Part shown: one piece after another, positions 48,901 to 59,160 of the stretch
Layout of the letters: each line of letters begins with the position of its first letter
How positions within the stretch are numbered: position 1 is the stretch's first letter
Source of the DNA: Tranzscheliella williamsii
Lineage: Eukaryota > Basidiomycota > Ustilaginomycetes > Ustilaginales > Ustilaginaceae
Assembly: GCA_023212725.1 (NCBI GenBank)
Contig: JALBYF010000012.1
Location: forward strand, 62,001 to 126,000
Direction: 5' to 3'
DNA: 64,000 nt
Notes under the pieces: generated by a model
Told to the model about the DNA's origin: nothing
Database searches by the model: none
Seen by the model: the letters and a program-made list of their open reading frames with translations, nothing else
Made by a program: the position numbers and the translations under genes

Positions 48901-50233
48901 ACCAGACACGAAATTCGCCATCAAAGCTGGGTTGGGAAGTGCCATACTTGCCAGTCCGGCCTTTTTTCAATCAACCCGGCATATCTTCACCAAGTTTCAG
49001 GGACAGTGGGCTCTCGTCAGCTTCATGGTGGTTTTGAGCCCCACCGTAGGCCAGTCGAACCATATGAGTCTGCATCGGATCCTGGGCACCCTGCTTGGCG
49101 CTTTCGCGGCGGTTACCATGTACTCGCTCTTCCCGGACAACAAGGTTGTGCTACCAATCTTTGGGGTACTCTTCTCGATACCTTGCTTCAAGTATATTGT
49201 GGGCAAGCCGCAGCTAGCTTCCAGCGGGCGCTTTGTGCTCTTGACTTACAACCTGACGGCTCTCTACAGCTACAACCTACGCAAGACCGAGGTGGAGGTG
49301 GGCCAGATTGCCTATCAGCGGACCTTGTCGGTGATCATCGGTGTGCTTTGGGCGACCATCCTAAATCAGCTCATCTGGCCGTTTGAAGCACGAAGACAAT
49401 TGGCGCTGGGTGTGTCCGATGTCTTGTTTAAACTGGCATGGCTCTACCAGAGACTCGTATTGACATACTCGCAAGATCCAATGCAAGCCAGACGCGATCG
49501 GGATGGGATGCCAGCCGACCTAGAGAATGACTTTGAGGCCGAATGGCCTGTCCATGGTGACGAGAATGCCGACGAGGAGACAGCCTTGCTTGGTTCTGTC
49601 GCTTCGCGGCATCGTGACGAGTTCCAAGCAATCGAGCTGCATTTGCAAATTTCTCTTATCAACTTGGAGGGGCTTTTGGCTCAGACAAAGCACGAGCCGC
49701 GTCTCAAGGGTCCTTTTCCGGTTGCCACCTACAAGAGTATGCTCGGATGCTGCCAAAACATCCTGGACAAGCTGCACAGCATGCGCTGTGTCACAAGCCG
49801 TCAGGATTGGTACCGACACGTGCGACGGGATTTTGTCATTCCCGTCAACGCTGAACGGAGAGAGATGGTGGGCAACGTTCTGCTATACTTTTACACGCTA
49901 GGCTCGGCTTTCCATCTCAAGAGCCCCGTGCCTCCGTACTTTCCCCCGGCCGACCAGTGTCGACTTCGACTGCTGGAGAAGATCCGTGAGCTGCCCGTGG
50001 TCAAGAAAAGAGCAATGCGAGGCTCCAGTGCCTATCTGCTCTTCTACTCGTACGCGCTCGCGATGAAAGATGTCATCGACCAGCTGGACTCGCTCGGCAA
50101 GCTGACGCAGCAGAACTTTGGCGTGTGGGGAGGCAGCGTGGAGCACTTTGAACAGCACTTTCTCTCTAGTGCCGAGTCCGCTGCGCCGACACCTTCGGCC
50201 TCCAAGCGACCTTCCAGAAGCCCTCTACGATGA
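45971..50233 (+). CDS. Large FUSC-like multi-pass membrane protein (ER transporter 6TM family, DUF2421)
   Basis: The gene is a single exon of 1420 residues. Residues 1-340 are Ser-rich and cytosolic-looking. A first group of hydrophobic helices spans about 358-545 (ILKCALAYFIASLFTYSPFL, AAFLYAVALGFCSMAVAVFL, TLVVLVGSLISNVVCFCVWP). A second group spans about 980-1140 (WALVSFMVVLSPTVGQSNHM, TLSVIIGVLWATILNQLIWP). Long soluble segments follow each group. This duplicated 6TM-plus-domain layout is that of the fungal Bre4-like/FUSC family, related to aromatic-acid efflux and aluminium-activated malate transporters. The substrate is unknown. Confidence 0.85.
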   Translation: MATSQRPRPAGLHEEEADRNAGPGGSELLRNLARPTTRRVVSDRGDASSSQSLPPNSTVPTRLWNAVRSRVRVTAALREEAQQHRRSRMFEDNRRVDDEGLTSDTLRTDVDHLLAPGQYAEQWQSLAHLFDQPDAESPYTKTGSARRRSKIARPSSYCSQAPSSSMFTGVQATNQAQPTLQSSQLKAQQDRDPDDSLLSTSFPGPSSLKGNSSIRLRSPRSHRPASSDANPPQNQDTSGKSSHAAYLAGSVEHRPSLSEEPLSMLSNNPEETPLGEDPLLYASQDHLLDADSDTSESDDEEIQKAPIIDSNPGLANRAAAGGSSLPSRKQSFRPVSKLASAFAATMVKLQEVTALTTLRRNILKCALAYFIASLFTYSPFLSSWLASFLPNNDPDDDVPFSNLHMIATVAVYFHPAKTLGAMLEADLFAMAAFLYAVALGFCSMAVAVFLHETNRLVISDIVSVLVFLGFGMALVGYAKVKVAKPQFNTACSLVNIIVFTVVVKEGSLHLGRFSTLKTFQVTLVVLVGSLISNVVCFCVWPQSATTNLQSDIVRNLRGFSTLLRVLTKTFLLEDPSNFNFKSDRIKRAIDDHHDSFTSLKKNLAEAKLESLLDMRMRGMSGKYVEATDSLNRLAQHLAGLRSSCGLQHKIMMTRKDAQRAAQDEAESAGEALQAVGDGFLSQSKVHSHDIVDQLRQNNATPGNGDALDPASTIETTAFEDFVTSVGPHMRSLVFSCCRTLKGLTSTFMAQDIGQMGTSRESRQQGSAQTNANFQTDSAAEPFPLPSGSFDGLETDITSALKRFQHEQTVAIKRIYTIEPKMMQDALRQSQSGEPEQSFASNKGHNSLLPGKYNADEEIFLIFFFVFNLEEFASELEILIGALEGIRQAEERIALAKSTSWWRQIQLFFGTFGFLSGGHKKILRGRRSRQPAPKRMSPPIDFPSTRRHAINTHQTPAALTWKEKLQRLLWTVGEFFRQPDTKFAIKAGLGSAILASPAFFQSTRHIFTKFQGQWALVSFMVVLSPTVGQSNHMSLHRILGTLLGAFAAVTMYSLFPDNKVVLPIFGVLFSIPCFKYIVGKPQLASSGRFVLLTYNLTALYSYNLRKTEVEVGQIAYQRTLSVIIGVLWATILNQLIWPFEARRQLALGVSDVLFKLAWLYQRLVLTYSQDPMQARRDRDGMPADLENDFEAEWPVHGDENADEETALLGSVASRHRDEFQAIELHLQISLINLEGLLAQTKHEPRLKGPFPVATYKSMLGCCQNILDKLHSMRCVTSRQDWYRHVRRDFVIPVNAERREMVGNVLLYFYTLGSAFHLKSPVPPYFPPADQCRLRLLEKIRELPVVKKRAMRGSSAYLLFYSYALAMKDVIDQLDSLGKLTQQNFGVWGGSVEHFEQHFLSSAESAAPTPSASKRPSRSPLR

Positions 50234-51064
50234 GCGTATCTGCATGCATATGAAATAAAATCTATTCGCCCTTCCTTCCAGTGGAAGCTTAGCCTATCTA
50301 TTGACATTTGACAAGCTGACATCGGGCGGGTTCATCGGTGTCCTGTTCGACACGACCGTTGTTAGACCGAGGAGGTTTCGTGTTAAGGCCGCTTTCCCCC
50401 ACGTTTTGCCCCGCAATGAGAAATGACTGGGCTAGTTCGGCGAGTCGGCGGTGTTAAGTGAATGTTGCAAACAAGAAAGAAAAAACCGGCGACCAAGAAG
50501 TCGGTTAACAAAACTTGGTAAGAATATTAATACTACTGTGTTCCTATGCGAGACTAGACGAAGTGAATACATATGGTAATCAAGACTATATAGCAGCTGA
50601 CACGGGGAGACCTGAGCCGAACAAGCCTAGGAACCTATGCTCAGTTATGCGTGTAAATGAACGCGCGAGGCGAGGATAGTTCATACACTCAGTCAGTACG
50701 TTATTACTCGGCGGCTATGAAACAGGAAGGGTGGCTTCCTACATACGAGAAACTTGAAATGCTGCGCCTTAGTGCCATGGCCGTTTGGATGCTTCCTCGC
50801 CCTCGATTCACTTTGCATCTCGTGGTCCCGATCAAAGGACGTGGGAGATGTTGCTTTTAATCAACTGACCGCCACCATATCCATCCCTAGTTTGCCACAG
50901 CGGTCGCGTACCGGCTTCCTCTCCCGCCCATCTTGCAGCCCGTCTACGCTCACTGCCTCAAAGCCGCTCAACGTCCACTTGGTTCAGATTCTGCTGTCAT
51001 TGCTCGTCACATCTATGGCCTTTTGACTTGTGCGCTCGCCCGTCCGCGAGAGATCACACAAGGC
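50234..51064. other. Intergenic region, nothing recognised
   Basis: This 831-bp stretch, partly AT-rich (50480-50600), precedes the second Zn2Cys6 gene. No gene supported. Confidence 0.3.
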
Positions 51065-53363
51065 ATGCCTCCCGCCAAGTGCGACGTCATCTCAAAGGAG
51101 CAGTTCACTCCTTTCGCCGAGAGGCGTGCCTGCTCCGGATGCCGAAAGATCAAGGTATGCTTTTCTCAGACCTTTCTTCAGAGTGGATCCGCGGCGTTGC
51201 TGTTTCTTACTTTCCTTGTCTTCTGCCTCGCTCCGTTGCCAGTCACGATGCATTTTTCCCGACGATTCGGATCGCTGCACTCGATGCATCCGTATCAAGA
51301 TCGACTGCGTCGTTCCCTCTCATCATCGCGGTGTCAAGCTTGAGGGACAGAGGGCCGGGTCGTCCTTGCCACCCACCTCCTCTGCCTCCTCTTCCTCTCA
51401 ACCCACGCAGGGCAGAACCAGCCAGCCTCGCGGATCCGAGAGTCCCAGCCCCAACGAGGAAACCGACGGCTCCACCTCCGCTTCCATCAATCCTTTCTCC
51501 GTACAGTCGCTTCTCGACACCACTTCGTCCGAGCGGACCGCCTCCAAGGCCTTGCTCTCTTCCACCTTTCATTCTCACATTCAAGAAACCCCGGCGGTCA
51601 AGTTGTCTACCTCTTCGGCTGGCCGCCCCCTTATCGAATCGGTGATCGTAGCTGGTCTGTTCGATGAAGAAGAGGTCGCCGGTCTTGTGAGCTTCTACTA
51701 TGAGAAGCTCAACCCCATTATCGCCCTTCTTGACCCACACATTTACACCGTCAAGGCGCTCATATCCAATCCGGATTACCGCATCCTACTCGCCGCCATC
51801 TGCACCGTCTCGGCCAAGTTCATCAGAGTCGACCGTTATCTCGACAGCCTTGATTTCCTCAAGCCCGCTTTGTCACGCATCGCAGCCGACGACATTCCAC
51901 CGCAGCTGGAGATCATTGAATCGCTTTCCATCCTGGCTATGTGGAAGCATCCTAAGGACGGGAGCAGCTGGCGGAAAGTTCGGCTTGCCATCACCCAGGC
52001 CTTCGAGCTCGGCCTACATGAGCTCTTTGGGCCACAGCAGAAACGATCCAAACACGGCCCCTCTCGATCCTTCATACAGTCGCAGAGAATCATCATGCAA
52101 TTGTCCTGCTTCGAAGACGGCTACCGTGACCAGCGTCATCTGCCACCGGCTATCGATCCGGCTCTGCTTCCCGACCCCCGAGAGTGGATTGACTCCCTCG
52201 GCGACATGGTTCAAGACATTGATGTGCGATTGGCAGCGTCCAGAGAGAACGCCAACATCAAACGTGAACTGATCAGTCAGCTCAAAGCGTCGAATGCCAA
52301 AAGCCCCAATCCCTCACAGATAAGCCGGGCCACCTGCTTGCGCAACGCCAGATTGATCAAGATGGGTATTACGGCGCAGATCTGCTCTAGCTCCGTCTGG
52401 ATGCATCCTCCCGCCAGCGAGATCCCTTGTCAACACTCGGGTCGGCCGTGTCTCTTCTTCCACAACACCAACACGCTTTTCAATTACTACCGTGCGCTCT
52501 ATTCGATCTACACTTCGCCCTTCCTATCTGGCCCCTCGTTCAGCGATGATAGGCAGGCCGCCTTCCAAAATTGCTCGGAGCTGTCGGTGGAACTCTTTGA
52601 GCTTCTGAACGGTCCATATGGGCAGTCAGGCCATTACAGATACGTCCACGATATTGTCATTCTCAATCTGGCCGTCGCTGCCGTTTGGATCTGCGATAAC
52701 TGGAGGGCGATGCCGCAAGAGCTGGCGATGAAGGCTTGTTCGGCTATTCGACAGGCTGCCGACGCCACTTCACCGACATTGGAGAATCATTTGGAACAAG
52801 GCTCGTACCTGGCACGCTTCTTGCGCTTTTGCTGCAAAAAGCTTCCGTCGACCATATCGATCAATGAGAACTCGCCCGTCAATGCCGAGGATCTCATTAT
52901 CTCGGAAGACACAAAATGGGCAATGGGTCTCAATCCATTCGTTCAGCATTCGCAGCCCTTCGCAAGTGTCCCATCTGGTGGCATTCGCTCTTTCAACTCT
53001 GCAGCAGGCCCGAGGCTTGGCAATGGCACAGGCAGCAATGGGATGCATGTGGACAACACCAACGGCATGTACACCAACGTCGGCAGCGCAGAGAGCCAGG
53101 CGTCCGGCTCGCCATCGATCCACTCGACATCTTCGCCGCGGCATGGACAGCGGCCCGTTGGCAGCGATGCGACCTTTCCTCTGTACAACAACACCCACAA
53201 TCAGGCCAACGGCTACCATCCACAGCATAATGCAGGTGCTTTCGCGTCTTCGGTCCAGTACCTGTCCGACAGTCTCGTTCCGCCTGCCTACCCGATGAAC
53301 TGGGACACGTACGACGACAACTCCATCATCACGTTCCTGCAGTCCATATCCAGCGCCTCCTGA
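51065..53363 (+). CDS. Zn2Cys6 transcription factor, zinc cluster split by an intron
   Basis: There are two exons, 51065-51154 and 51243-53363, giving 736 residues. The 88-nt intron (GTATGC...TTGCCAG) lies inside the zinc cluster. Splicing restores C23-X2-C26-X6-C33-X8-C42-X2-C45-X6-C52, whereas the unspliced long frame from 51030 loses the first two cysteines. A Ser/Pro linker precedes the regulatory domain (about 150-480: YYEKLNPIIALLDPHIYTVK, YRILLAAICTVSAKFI). The C-terminus is Asn/Ser/Gly-rich. Nuclear regulator; targets unknown. Confidence 0.9.
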
Positions 53364-53805
53364 GGCAGCGCATACGCTCGGCCACCTACCTGCGCCGTCC
53401 GCTGCACTGGCTGGCCTATCGTTTCCGTTTCTGTTGCAGATCCTTCGCTTTCTATTTCCCGCTTCCCCATCGCATACTCCTGTTCTGTACACTATTGCCC
53501 CTTGTGTTTTTTTACCACTCACTGATACCAACATCGCTGGTGACAGTTGGCAGTCAATGTCTGTGTATACTGTGCATCTCCCCACGATCTACTTACACAA
53601 CATACTTGTACAGCTTGCTATGTACTCCTTGCTGTACATGAGCAAGTGAATCACGAATGGTTACGTCTGTGCGCGTGTTAATTGTAATTTGGGTTGGCTG
53701 AAGCAGCTGATTCCGCTGCCCGAAGTGGGTAACTGGATCTTCATCTCTTCCTCTCACCATCGCCCTACCGTACAACGCTGTGGTCGTCGCCGCTCTCTCT
53801 TCACC
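53364..53805. other. Intergenic spacer
   Basis: The 442-bp stretch holds the 3' flank of the regulator gene and the promoter of the Sec39-like gene. Nothing else seen. Confidence 0.3.
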
Positions 53806-56800
53806 ATGGTCTCGACGTCGGCTTCCCACGCTAGCTCCAGCAGGTCAGCCCAACATCGCAAGCTGAGGCCGGAAGACCCGCTGCAACAACAGCGTATTCA
53901 GCAGAAGAAAGTGCAGAGGCGATGGATTCAGCTTATAGACGCTTGGAACACACTAGATGAACCCAACAGTCCTGCCGTCGATGAAATCTCGGCCTCAGAC
54001 GTCAGGGAAAAGCTGGTGGAAGAGATTTCCCACCAGGCTCAAGTGATCTGCAAAACAGTCAAGGACTCGCAGTGGTTGCTCGTCGCGTTTCAGATGGCGG
54101 TTTCGGCCGTCTTGTTCCCGGCACGCACTGCACTTTCGTTGCGGGCTTCGGACCCTTCCAGCAACGTAGCCCTGCAGGAGCAGCTTGGGCAGCAACTGCT
54201 GCAACTGGCCGTGCATTCCGTTGCCCAGCCTTACCTTCAACGTCTGCAGCAGTCCCACGCTGACCCCCATCGCGTCGACCAGCTTAGCGAGACGCTGCAT
54301 CAGCTTCAGTGCCTCTCCCACCGCCTGTCCCTTTTTGGGATCCTTCGGGGTCTGACAAAGACCTTTGACCTGCCAACGCTACCGCTAGACTTTGTCCTAC
54401 AGCAGGATCTGGTGGCCTTGTTACTATGCGTAGCGACCCTTCCCAGGGGCGGCGAGCTCCTTGCTCTTTTATTCAGCCGCGATCGGAGCTTGATTGCGGA
54501 CTCGGCCCCCGCTCGTCTCTCCATCCTAGCCCAGCTTCTGGGCAATCCCAGCGCGGATCTTGAGTCGCTCGCTGACTCGCAGCTGCTGATTTGTGTTGAG
54601 GGCGGGACCGAATCGAGCATCTGGGCCGCCGCCTCGCTCGCCCCTCAATCTCTGCCGACGTCAGAATCCTTGGCCGAATTTTACGCTTCTCAGAGCGATG
54701 CTCTGCGCCAAATAGGCCTCGCGGACCGTGCCGACCAGCTCGTTTCGATCCTCCAGTCCAAGCTGAGTGGCCAAGCAGCACAGCTTGTTGCTCAAGCTCG
54801 CCGGCAATCACCGAAAGAACCATCGGCCGTGAACGAGGCCCAAGAACGCCAGGCACCAGATACAGGTTTTGGCCTAGAAGCTGTGGATGCCCTGGCAGCT
54901 CAGATTCCCGTCTATTCGTTGCCAGGAGCGGCTCGCAACGAAGCAGCGACAAGGATACTATCGCTAGTGTCTCGTTCGGAGCTACCTCGAAGAGTGGCAC
55001 AGCTCGTTGATTTGAGAGATGGACCGTCGACCCGGGCTCTCGCACTCATGATGATCAAGCAGGTCTCGCAGACATCCGGAACCGGCACCTCGGAGGTTGC
55101 AGCTTTGCTTGCCTCTGTGTTATACGCGAGGCCAGCCGTTGGAGGCTACCGTATCGACCTCAAGGCGACCCCTGAACTGTTACAAGAAGCCTCTGCCCTC
55201 GCCTCGTCGCTCGTCGCGAGCTCGTCTGCGAAATCTGCTCCTTCTAGAGCACAGAGCCTGAGCGGGTCTCTTCGTACAGCCCTTGATATCAGCACGGACA
55301 GCTTCGTACCTGCGTGCCAGCTGCTCGCGCTCGCCTCAGCCACACCCACACCCGCATCGCTGTCAGCCGACCTCAACCGACACCTGCGCTGGCTTTCTTC
55401 CATCGCATCGCTGGTGGAGGGTCAGTCCGAGAAGCCTCGGTTTTTGGATCTTTGCTGGCTAGCGGCATACGGGGGCAATCATGGCGTTGCCGCGAAGCAA
55501 GAGCAAGGATTGCGGGAGCTTGTGGATTCATTCTCATCGGCCAACCCAGCTTCAAGTTCGCGGCTTGACTCTAGAGGGAACGTTGATGCAGCCGCTTTGC
55601 GTACCGCAGTGGCCTGGGGTAGATTTGTCTCTGACAGTCTGGCGCTGTCGGAAGCCGCAGGCCCGTTTGCAGCGCTATCTCGCCAGCAGACAAGCGAGCT
55701 CCTTCTGGCGGGCATCTTGAGGATGGGTGATCTGGAGCTCTTCCGCTCTGTGGCGGGTCATGCCGCCGTCTCCGGGTCCGTCTCGCCAGACGACCTAGAA
55801 ACGCTGGTGCTGGTGGTGTCCACCGAACTGTTCGACAGGGCCAGCGTAGCCTCAACCAGGAGCAACGAGGTCCGGCTGAGCATCGACATTCTGGACGCTG
55901 TTCCGGCTTCCACGCGGACCCGGCTCCAGCGCGAGTTTATCGAGTCAGCCTGTCGTCTGTCGTCGTTCAAGATCAAGTCTACATTGCGAAGCGGCCAGTC
56001 GATCCTTCCAAAGGAGATCCGGGAGACGCGCGACAAGATGGATCTGGTCGGACGGCTGTTGGCGACGCAGGAGGATGCCTACCGCTCGCCCGAGCTGGTG
56101 CTGGAGATCGCCAACCGTCTCTCGGCTATTGGAGACGGGCTTACCGGGCGCGGCAGGCCGACGCACGAAGGGCAAACCGGAGAAGGGGAACACGAGGAGA
56201 AGCGGTATGGCCTGTCGCCCTCGGAAAAGACGATGATCGAGATCCGGACGTTGGCCATGCTCGCGGATGCTGCGACGACGACGGGCGAAGACTTTGAGAC
56301 GGCGGCCTCGTTCTGCCACAGGCTGGTGGACAAGGTGGACATGCTGCGCTCGCGCGCCTCGGCGTCTGGCGGGGGGGAGTCTGCTGCTGGGGCGTGGAAG
56401 GGGTCGGCGGCGTCGATGCTGGTGTTGGCGGAGGAGGTGGGCTGGAAGTCGTGCTACCAGCTGTCGAAGCATCCGCTGTGGGACGACACGCCGGCGCGGA
56501 TTGGGATGCTGGCGCACGCGCTGATGCTCTGTCCGGTGGATCAGCTGGGGGTGTTGCTGCAGCAGTGGCGGGTGCTGGACGCGCAGCTGGTGCGGGAGGT
56601 CGAGGGCGGGAAGGCGTTTGGCTCGGCCAAGCGCGGCGGCTGGCTGGGGATGCCGCCGGGCGCGCCCGCCGCGCTGGCAGGCATCAGCGCCCACGCCGCC
56701 CACCTCCTCCCACTCACCTTCAAGCCGCTCGCCTACTTCGCCAACACTGACGCTCCCCGCACCCCCGTCGACCCGCGCACCGCTCGCCTCTTCGACTTTC

Positions 56801-56997
56801 ACCCCCCCGCCCCCACCGACTCGTACGACCCTGCAGAACGCGCCGTCCGCGCCGCCCGCGCCGCACGCGACTTTCTCGGCTGGAAATCAGCCAACCACAC
56901 CTCCGACACCCCCAACCCCACTAACCCCCCCGCCCCCGCCTTCGCCGGCTTCTCCCTCTCCAAGGGCATGGGCTGGCTCATTGGCGAGGACAAGTAG
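53806..56997 (+). CDS. Sec39/NBAS-domain vesicle tethering protein
   Basis: The protein has 1063 residues from the ATG at 53806 (context ACCATGG). The body is almost all helical and Leu/Ala-rich, as in the alpha-solenoid Sec39. The C-terminal third holds the best signature: EIRTLAMLADAATTTGEDFE, then ASFCHRLVDKVDM, WKSCYQLSKHP, and ARIGMLAHALMLCPVDQLGV with LLQQWRVLDAQL. This corresponds to the Sec39 domain of yeast Sec39 and human NBAS. Sec39 is part of the Dsl1 complex, which tethers COPI vesicles at the ER. The family is assigned from this C-terminal region. The last 230 codons change from G-rich to C-rich in the sense strand. Confidence 0.75.
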   Translation: MVSTSASHASSSRSAQHRKLRPEDPLQQQRIQQKKVQRRWIQLIDAWNTLDEPNSPAVDEISASDVREKLVEEISHQAQVICKTVKDSQWLLVAFQMAVSAVLFPARTALSLRASDPSSNVALQEQLGQQLLQLAVHSVAQPYLQRLQQSHADPHRVDQLSETLHQLQCLSHRLSLFGILRGLTKTFDLPTLPLDFVLQQDLVALLLCVATLPRGGELLALLFSRDRSLIADSAPARLSILAQLLGNPSADLESLADSQLLICVEGGTESSIWAAASLAPQSLPTSESLAEFYASQSDALRQIGLADRADQLVSILQSKLSGQAAQLVAQARRQSPKEPSAVNEAQERQAPDTGFGLEAVDALAAQIPVYSLPGAARNEAATRILSLVSRSELPRRVAQLVDLRDGPSTRALALMMIKQVSQTSGTGTSEVAALLASVLYARPAVGGYRIDLKATPELLQEASALASSLVASSSAKSAPSRAQSLSGSLRTALDISTDSFVPACQLLALASATPTPASLSADLNRHLRWLSSIASLVEGQSEKPRFLDLCWLAAYGGNHGVAAKQEQGLRELVDSFSSANPASSSRLDSRGNVDAAALRTAVAWGRFVSDSLALSEAAGPFAALSRQQTSELLLAGILRMGDLELFRSVAGHAAVSGSVSPDDLETLVLVVSTELFDRASVASTRSNEVRLSIDILDAVPASTRTRLQREFIESACRLSSFKIKSTLRSGQSILPKEIRETRDKMDLVGRLLATQEDAYRSPELVLEIANRLSAIGDGLTGRGRPTHEGQTGEGEHEEKRYGLSPSEKTMIEIRTLAMLADAATTTGEDFETAASFCHRLVDKVDMLRSRASASGGGESAAGAWKGSAASMLVLAEEVGWKSCYQLSKHPLWDDTPARIGMLAHALMLCPVDQLGVLLQQWRVLDAQLVREVEGGKAFGSAKRGGWLGMPPGAPAALAGISAHAAHLLPLTFKPLAYFANTDAPRTPVDPRTARLFDFHPPAPTDSYDPAERAVRAARAARDFLGWKSANHTSDTPNPTNPPAPAFAGFSLSKGMGWLIGEDK

Positions 56998-57149
56998 CCC
57001 CCGGCACAAACCCTCGGCAATTTCAGCGCTTGGATCGTGCAGGCAAGTTGAGGTAAAATACAGAATGGCGATTGTGAAGCGCTGGGTATCGGGGTGTGAT
57101 GGTTGATCGAGGCGGGCATGGTGGCAGGTCGCGGGTGTGGGGGTGGGCG

Positions 57150-57623
57150 CTAGGAGGGCTGCTGGGCGGAGGCGGCGAGGGAGGCGCGGAGGTGTTGTTG
57201 GTGGGCGGAGAGGTGAGCGAGGAGGGATTGTATGTCTGCGTGGAGGAGGCGGGCTTGGGCGGCGGCGGAGCGGTACTCTGCGTTGGCGGAGCGGAGGTCG
57301 GAGTCGAGGGCGGCGAGGTCTGCGCGGAGGCGGTCTTCGCGGCCGAGGTCGGCGGGGGGGAGGTGGCGGATGATGTGCTGGATCTGGTGCGCCTTGGCGA
57401 CGAGGTCGGCCACCAGCTCGCGCACGCTCTGGTGCATCTCGTCGCGCTCCACCGCCTCGGTCTTGCCCAGCACCGTCAGTGGCACCCCCGACCCAGGCAC
57501 CACCGCGTGCTTCGCCTTGCGCGACACATACGCAATCGACGACGACATGATCTTCAACAGCACATCCACCTCCGCATCCAGCTCGCTCAGCAGGTCCATC
57601 GTGCCGCTCACCGCCGCGTCCAT
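57150..57623 (-). CDS. Mediator complex subunit Med21 (Srb7-like)
   Basis: The protein has 157 residues from the ATG at 57623; the frame is open further up but only through a GTG codon. MDLLSELDAEVDVLLKIMSS, then SIAYVSRKAKH, fits the Med21 N-terminus. The MHQSVRELVADLVAKAHQI segment, followed by QHIIRHLPP and a coiled coil of acidic and Ala-rich heptads, completes the family pattern. Med21 pairs with Med7 in the middle module of Mediator. The start could be the internal ATG of MDLLSEL. It converges on the Sec39-like gene (152-bp gap). Confidence 0.82.
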   Translation of the reverse strand: MDAAVSGTMDLLSELDAEVDVLLKIMSSSIAYVSRKAKHAVVPGSGVPLTVLGKTEAVERDEMHQSVRELVADLVAKAHQIQHIIRHLPPADLGREDRLRADLAALDSDLRSANAEYRSAAAQARLLHADIQSLLAHLSAHQQHLRASLAASAQQPS

Positions 57624-58224
57624 GTACGTCCCACCGCGCACCTCGTTTCGTGAGCAAATCTCCTCCTACTACCCGCTCTCCAGCACCGGCACCGAATGTA
57701 TACCTCTCCGGATCTCTTGAACGGACCTCGACGGTCAGCGCAGCCGGTATGGTGGTTAGATGCCAGAGCCGCCTTACCAACGGTCCAGACTGAAATGCGG
57801 TCTCTCGCGTTCACTGGATAGAATCTAACATGATCGTGTTTGTCTCTCGTCGGTCCCGGCTGCGTTGGCGGGATGTTGGACCCTGGATCTGGCCCGCAGA
57901 AAGGGACGGCTGCTAGCTAGAAGATGCCGAGCTGCCTTGAACATGTTCCCATGCAAGCCTTTGGACGAACAAAGGGAGCATATGCTCAGCACTACCTCAG
58001 CAGGCAAGTGTAGCACCACGTTCTCCAGCCCTTTGTTCTGCCCTGCAGTGCGACGAGGCAAAAACGGGGAAAAGCACTTGGCGAGCATAGCAGAGGCGCT
58101 CACACTTGCAAACCGTTGCCCACCTTCCTTCACAACTGCCTCCGAACGGATAGCCCTTCGCACGCAGATAGCTATAGCGAAAAGAGTTGGCTGCGGAAAC
58201 GAAGCTAGCAATACACAGACGGAC
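57624..58224. promoter_or_regulatory. Divergent promoter MED21 / STE14
   Basis: The spacer is 601 bp. The STE14 frame is open through the second half (from 57865) but this part looks like leader sequence. Confidence 0.35.
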
Positions 58225-59160
58225 ATGGCGGCCACGTCTCCGTCCGATGCTTCAACAGCATTTCGCAGTGGTGCCAATGCTGTACCTGCCAGCCTGCTTG
58301 GCAGGCCAAAGGCAACCTCCCCGGCTGGGTACACATCCGCTCCATCCCGGCTGCTCTCCAAATATACAACGCAATACGTGATACCACCAGCGTACGGTCC
58401 AGCAGCTTTGCAGATCGCGATCACTGCTTTTCCGCTCGGCATCCTGGTCGGCCTGGTCCTACCCCGCGCTTCCGGATACCTGCTTTCGGTCGAGTCAAGT
58501 GCCTACACGCTCTGGGCGACGGTACGGTCGATGGTGGCGAGCGACGCAGGGCCTAGCAGCCATGCTGCCGTACGGCACGAGTGGTGGAGGTTGCCCCAGC
58601 TCTCCATCTACCTGCTAGCATGGGCTCTCTTCCACATGCTCGAGTTCGTCGTCACCGCAGGCTACAATGCCACGCGACTCTACTCGGACAGCTTCCTGCT
58701 GAACAACGGCATCCACTACCATATAGCTCATGCAGCCGCCCTGGTCGAGTTTGCGCTCACCGCTTACCTCTATCCCTCCTGCAAGGCCCCTGGCTGGTCA
58801 ACACTGGCGGGCCTGCTGCTGATCGTCTTTGGCCAGACGAGCCGAAGCCTGGCCATGATCCATGCCTCCTCGAACTTCAGCCACATCGTCGCCGACACCA
58901 AGAGGCACGATCACCAGCTGGTCACCACTGGCGTCTACTCGATCGTCCGCCATCCGAGTTACGTAGGATTCTTCTACTGGGCCCTCGGCACGCAGTTGCT
59001 TCTGGGTAATGTGGTCGGCACAATCGCATTCGTCGTCACCTTGTGGTCGTTCTTCAGTAAGCGGATCCGGACCGAGGAGAGATACCTTGTCAACTTCTTC
59101 GGCGGCCAGTACACAGACTACCGCAAAAAGGTCGGAACCGGGCTGCCGTTTATCTCATAA
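58225..59160 (+). CDS. STE14: Ste14/ICMT, isoprenylcysteine carboxyl methyltransferase
   Basis: The protein has 311 residues from the ATG at 58225 (GACATGG); the in-frame extension to 57865 lacks family character. Hydrophobic segments are followed by the diagnostic block HQLVTTGVYSIVRHPSYVGF and FYWALGTQLLLGN. The C-terminal signature is RIRTEERYLVNFFGGQYTDY and RKKVGTGLPFIS. This ER enzyme methylates the C-terminal prenylcysteine of CAAX proteins such as Ras and fungal lipopeptide pheromones. In the same window, the gene at 6997-8985 encodes a possible substrate. Confidence 0.94.
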   Translation: MAATSPSDASTAFRSGANAVPASLLGRPKATSPAGYTSAPSRLLSKYTTQYVIPPAYGPAALQIAITAFPLGILVGLVLPRASGYLLSVESSAYTLWATVRSMVASDAGPSSHAAVRHEWWRLPQLSIYLLAWALFHMLEFVVTAGYNATRLYSDSFLLNNGIHYHIAHAAALVEFALTAYLYPSCKAPGWSTLAGLLLIVFGQTSRSLAMIHASSNFSHIVADTKRHDHQLVTTGVYSIVRHPSYVGFFYWALGTQLLLGNVVGTIAFVVTLWSFFSKRIRTEERYLVNFFGGQYTDYRKKVGTGLPFIS

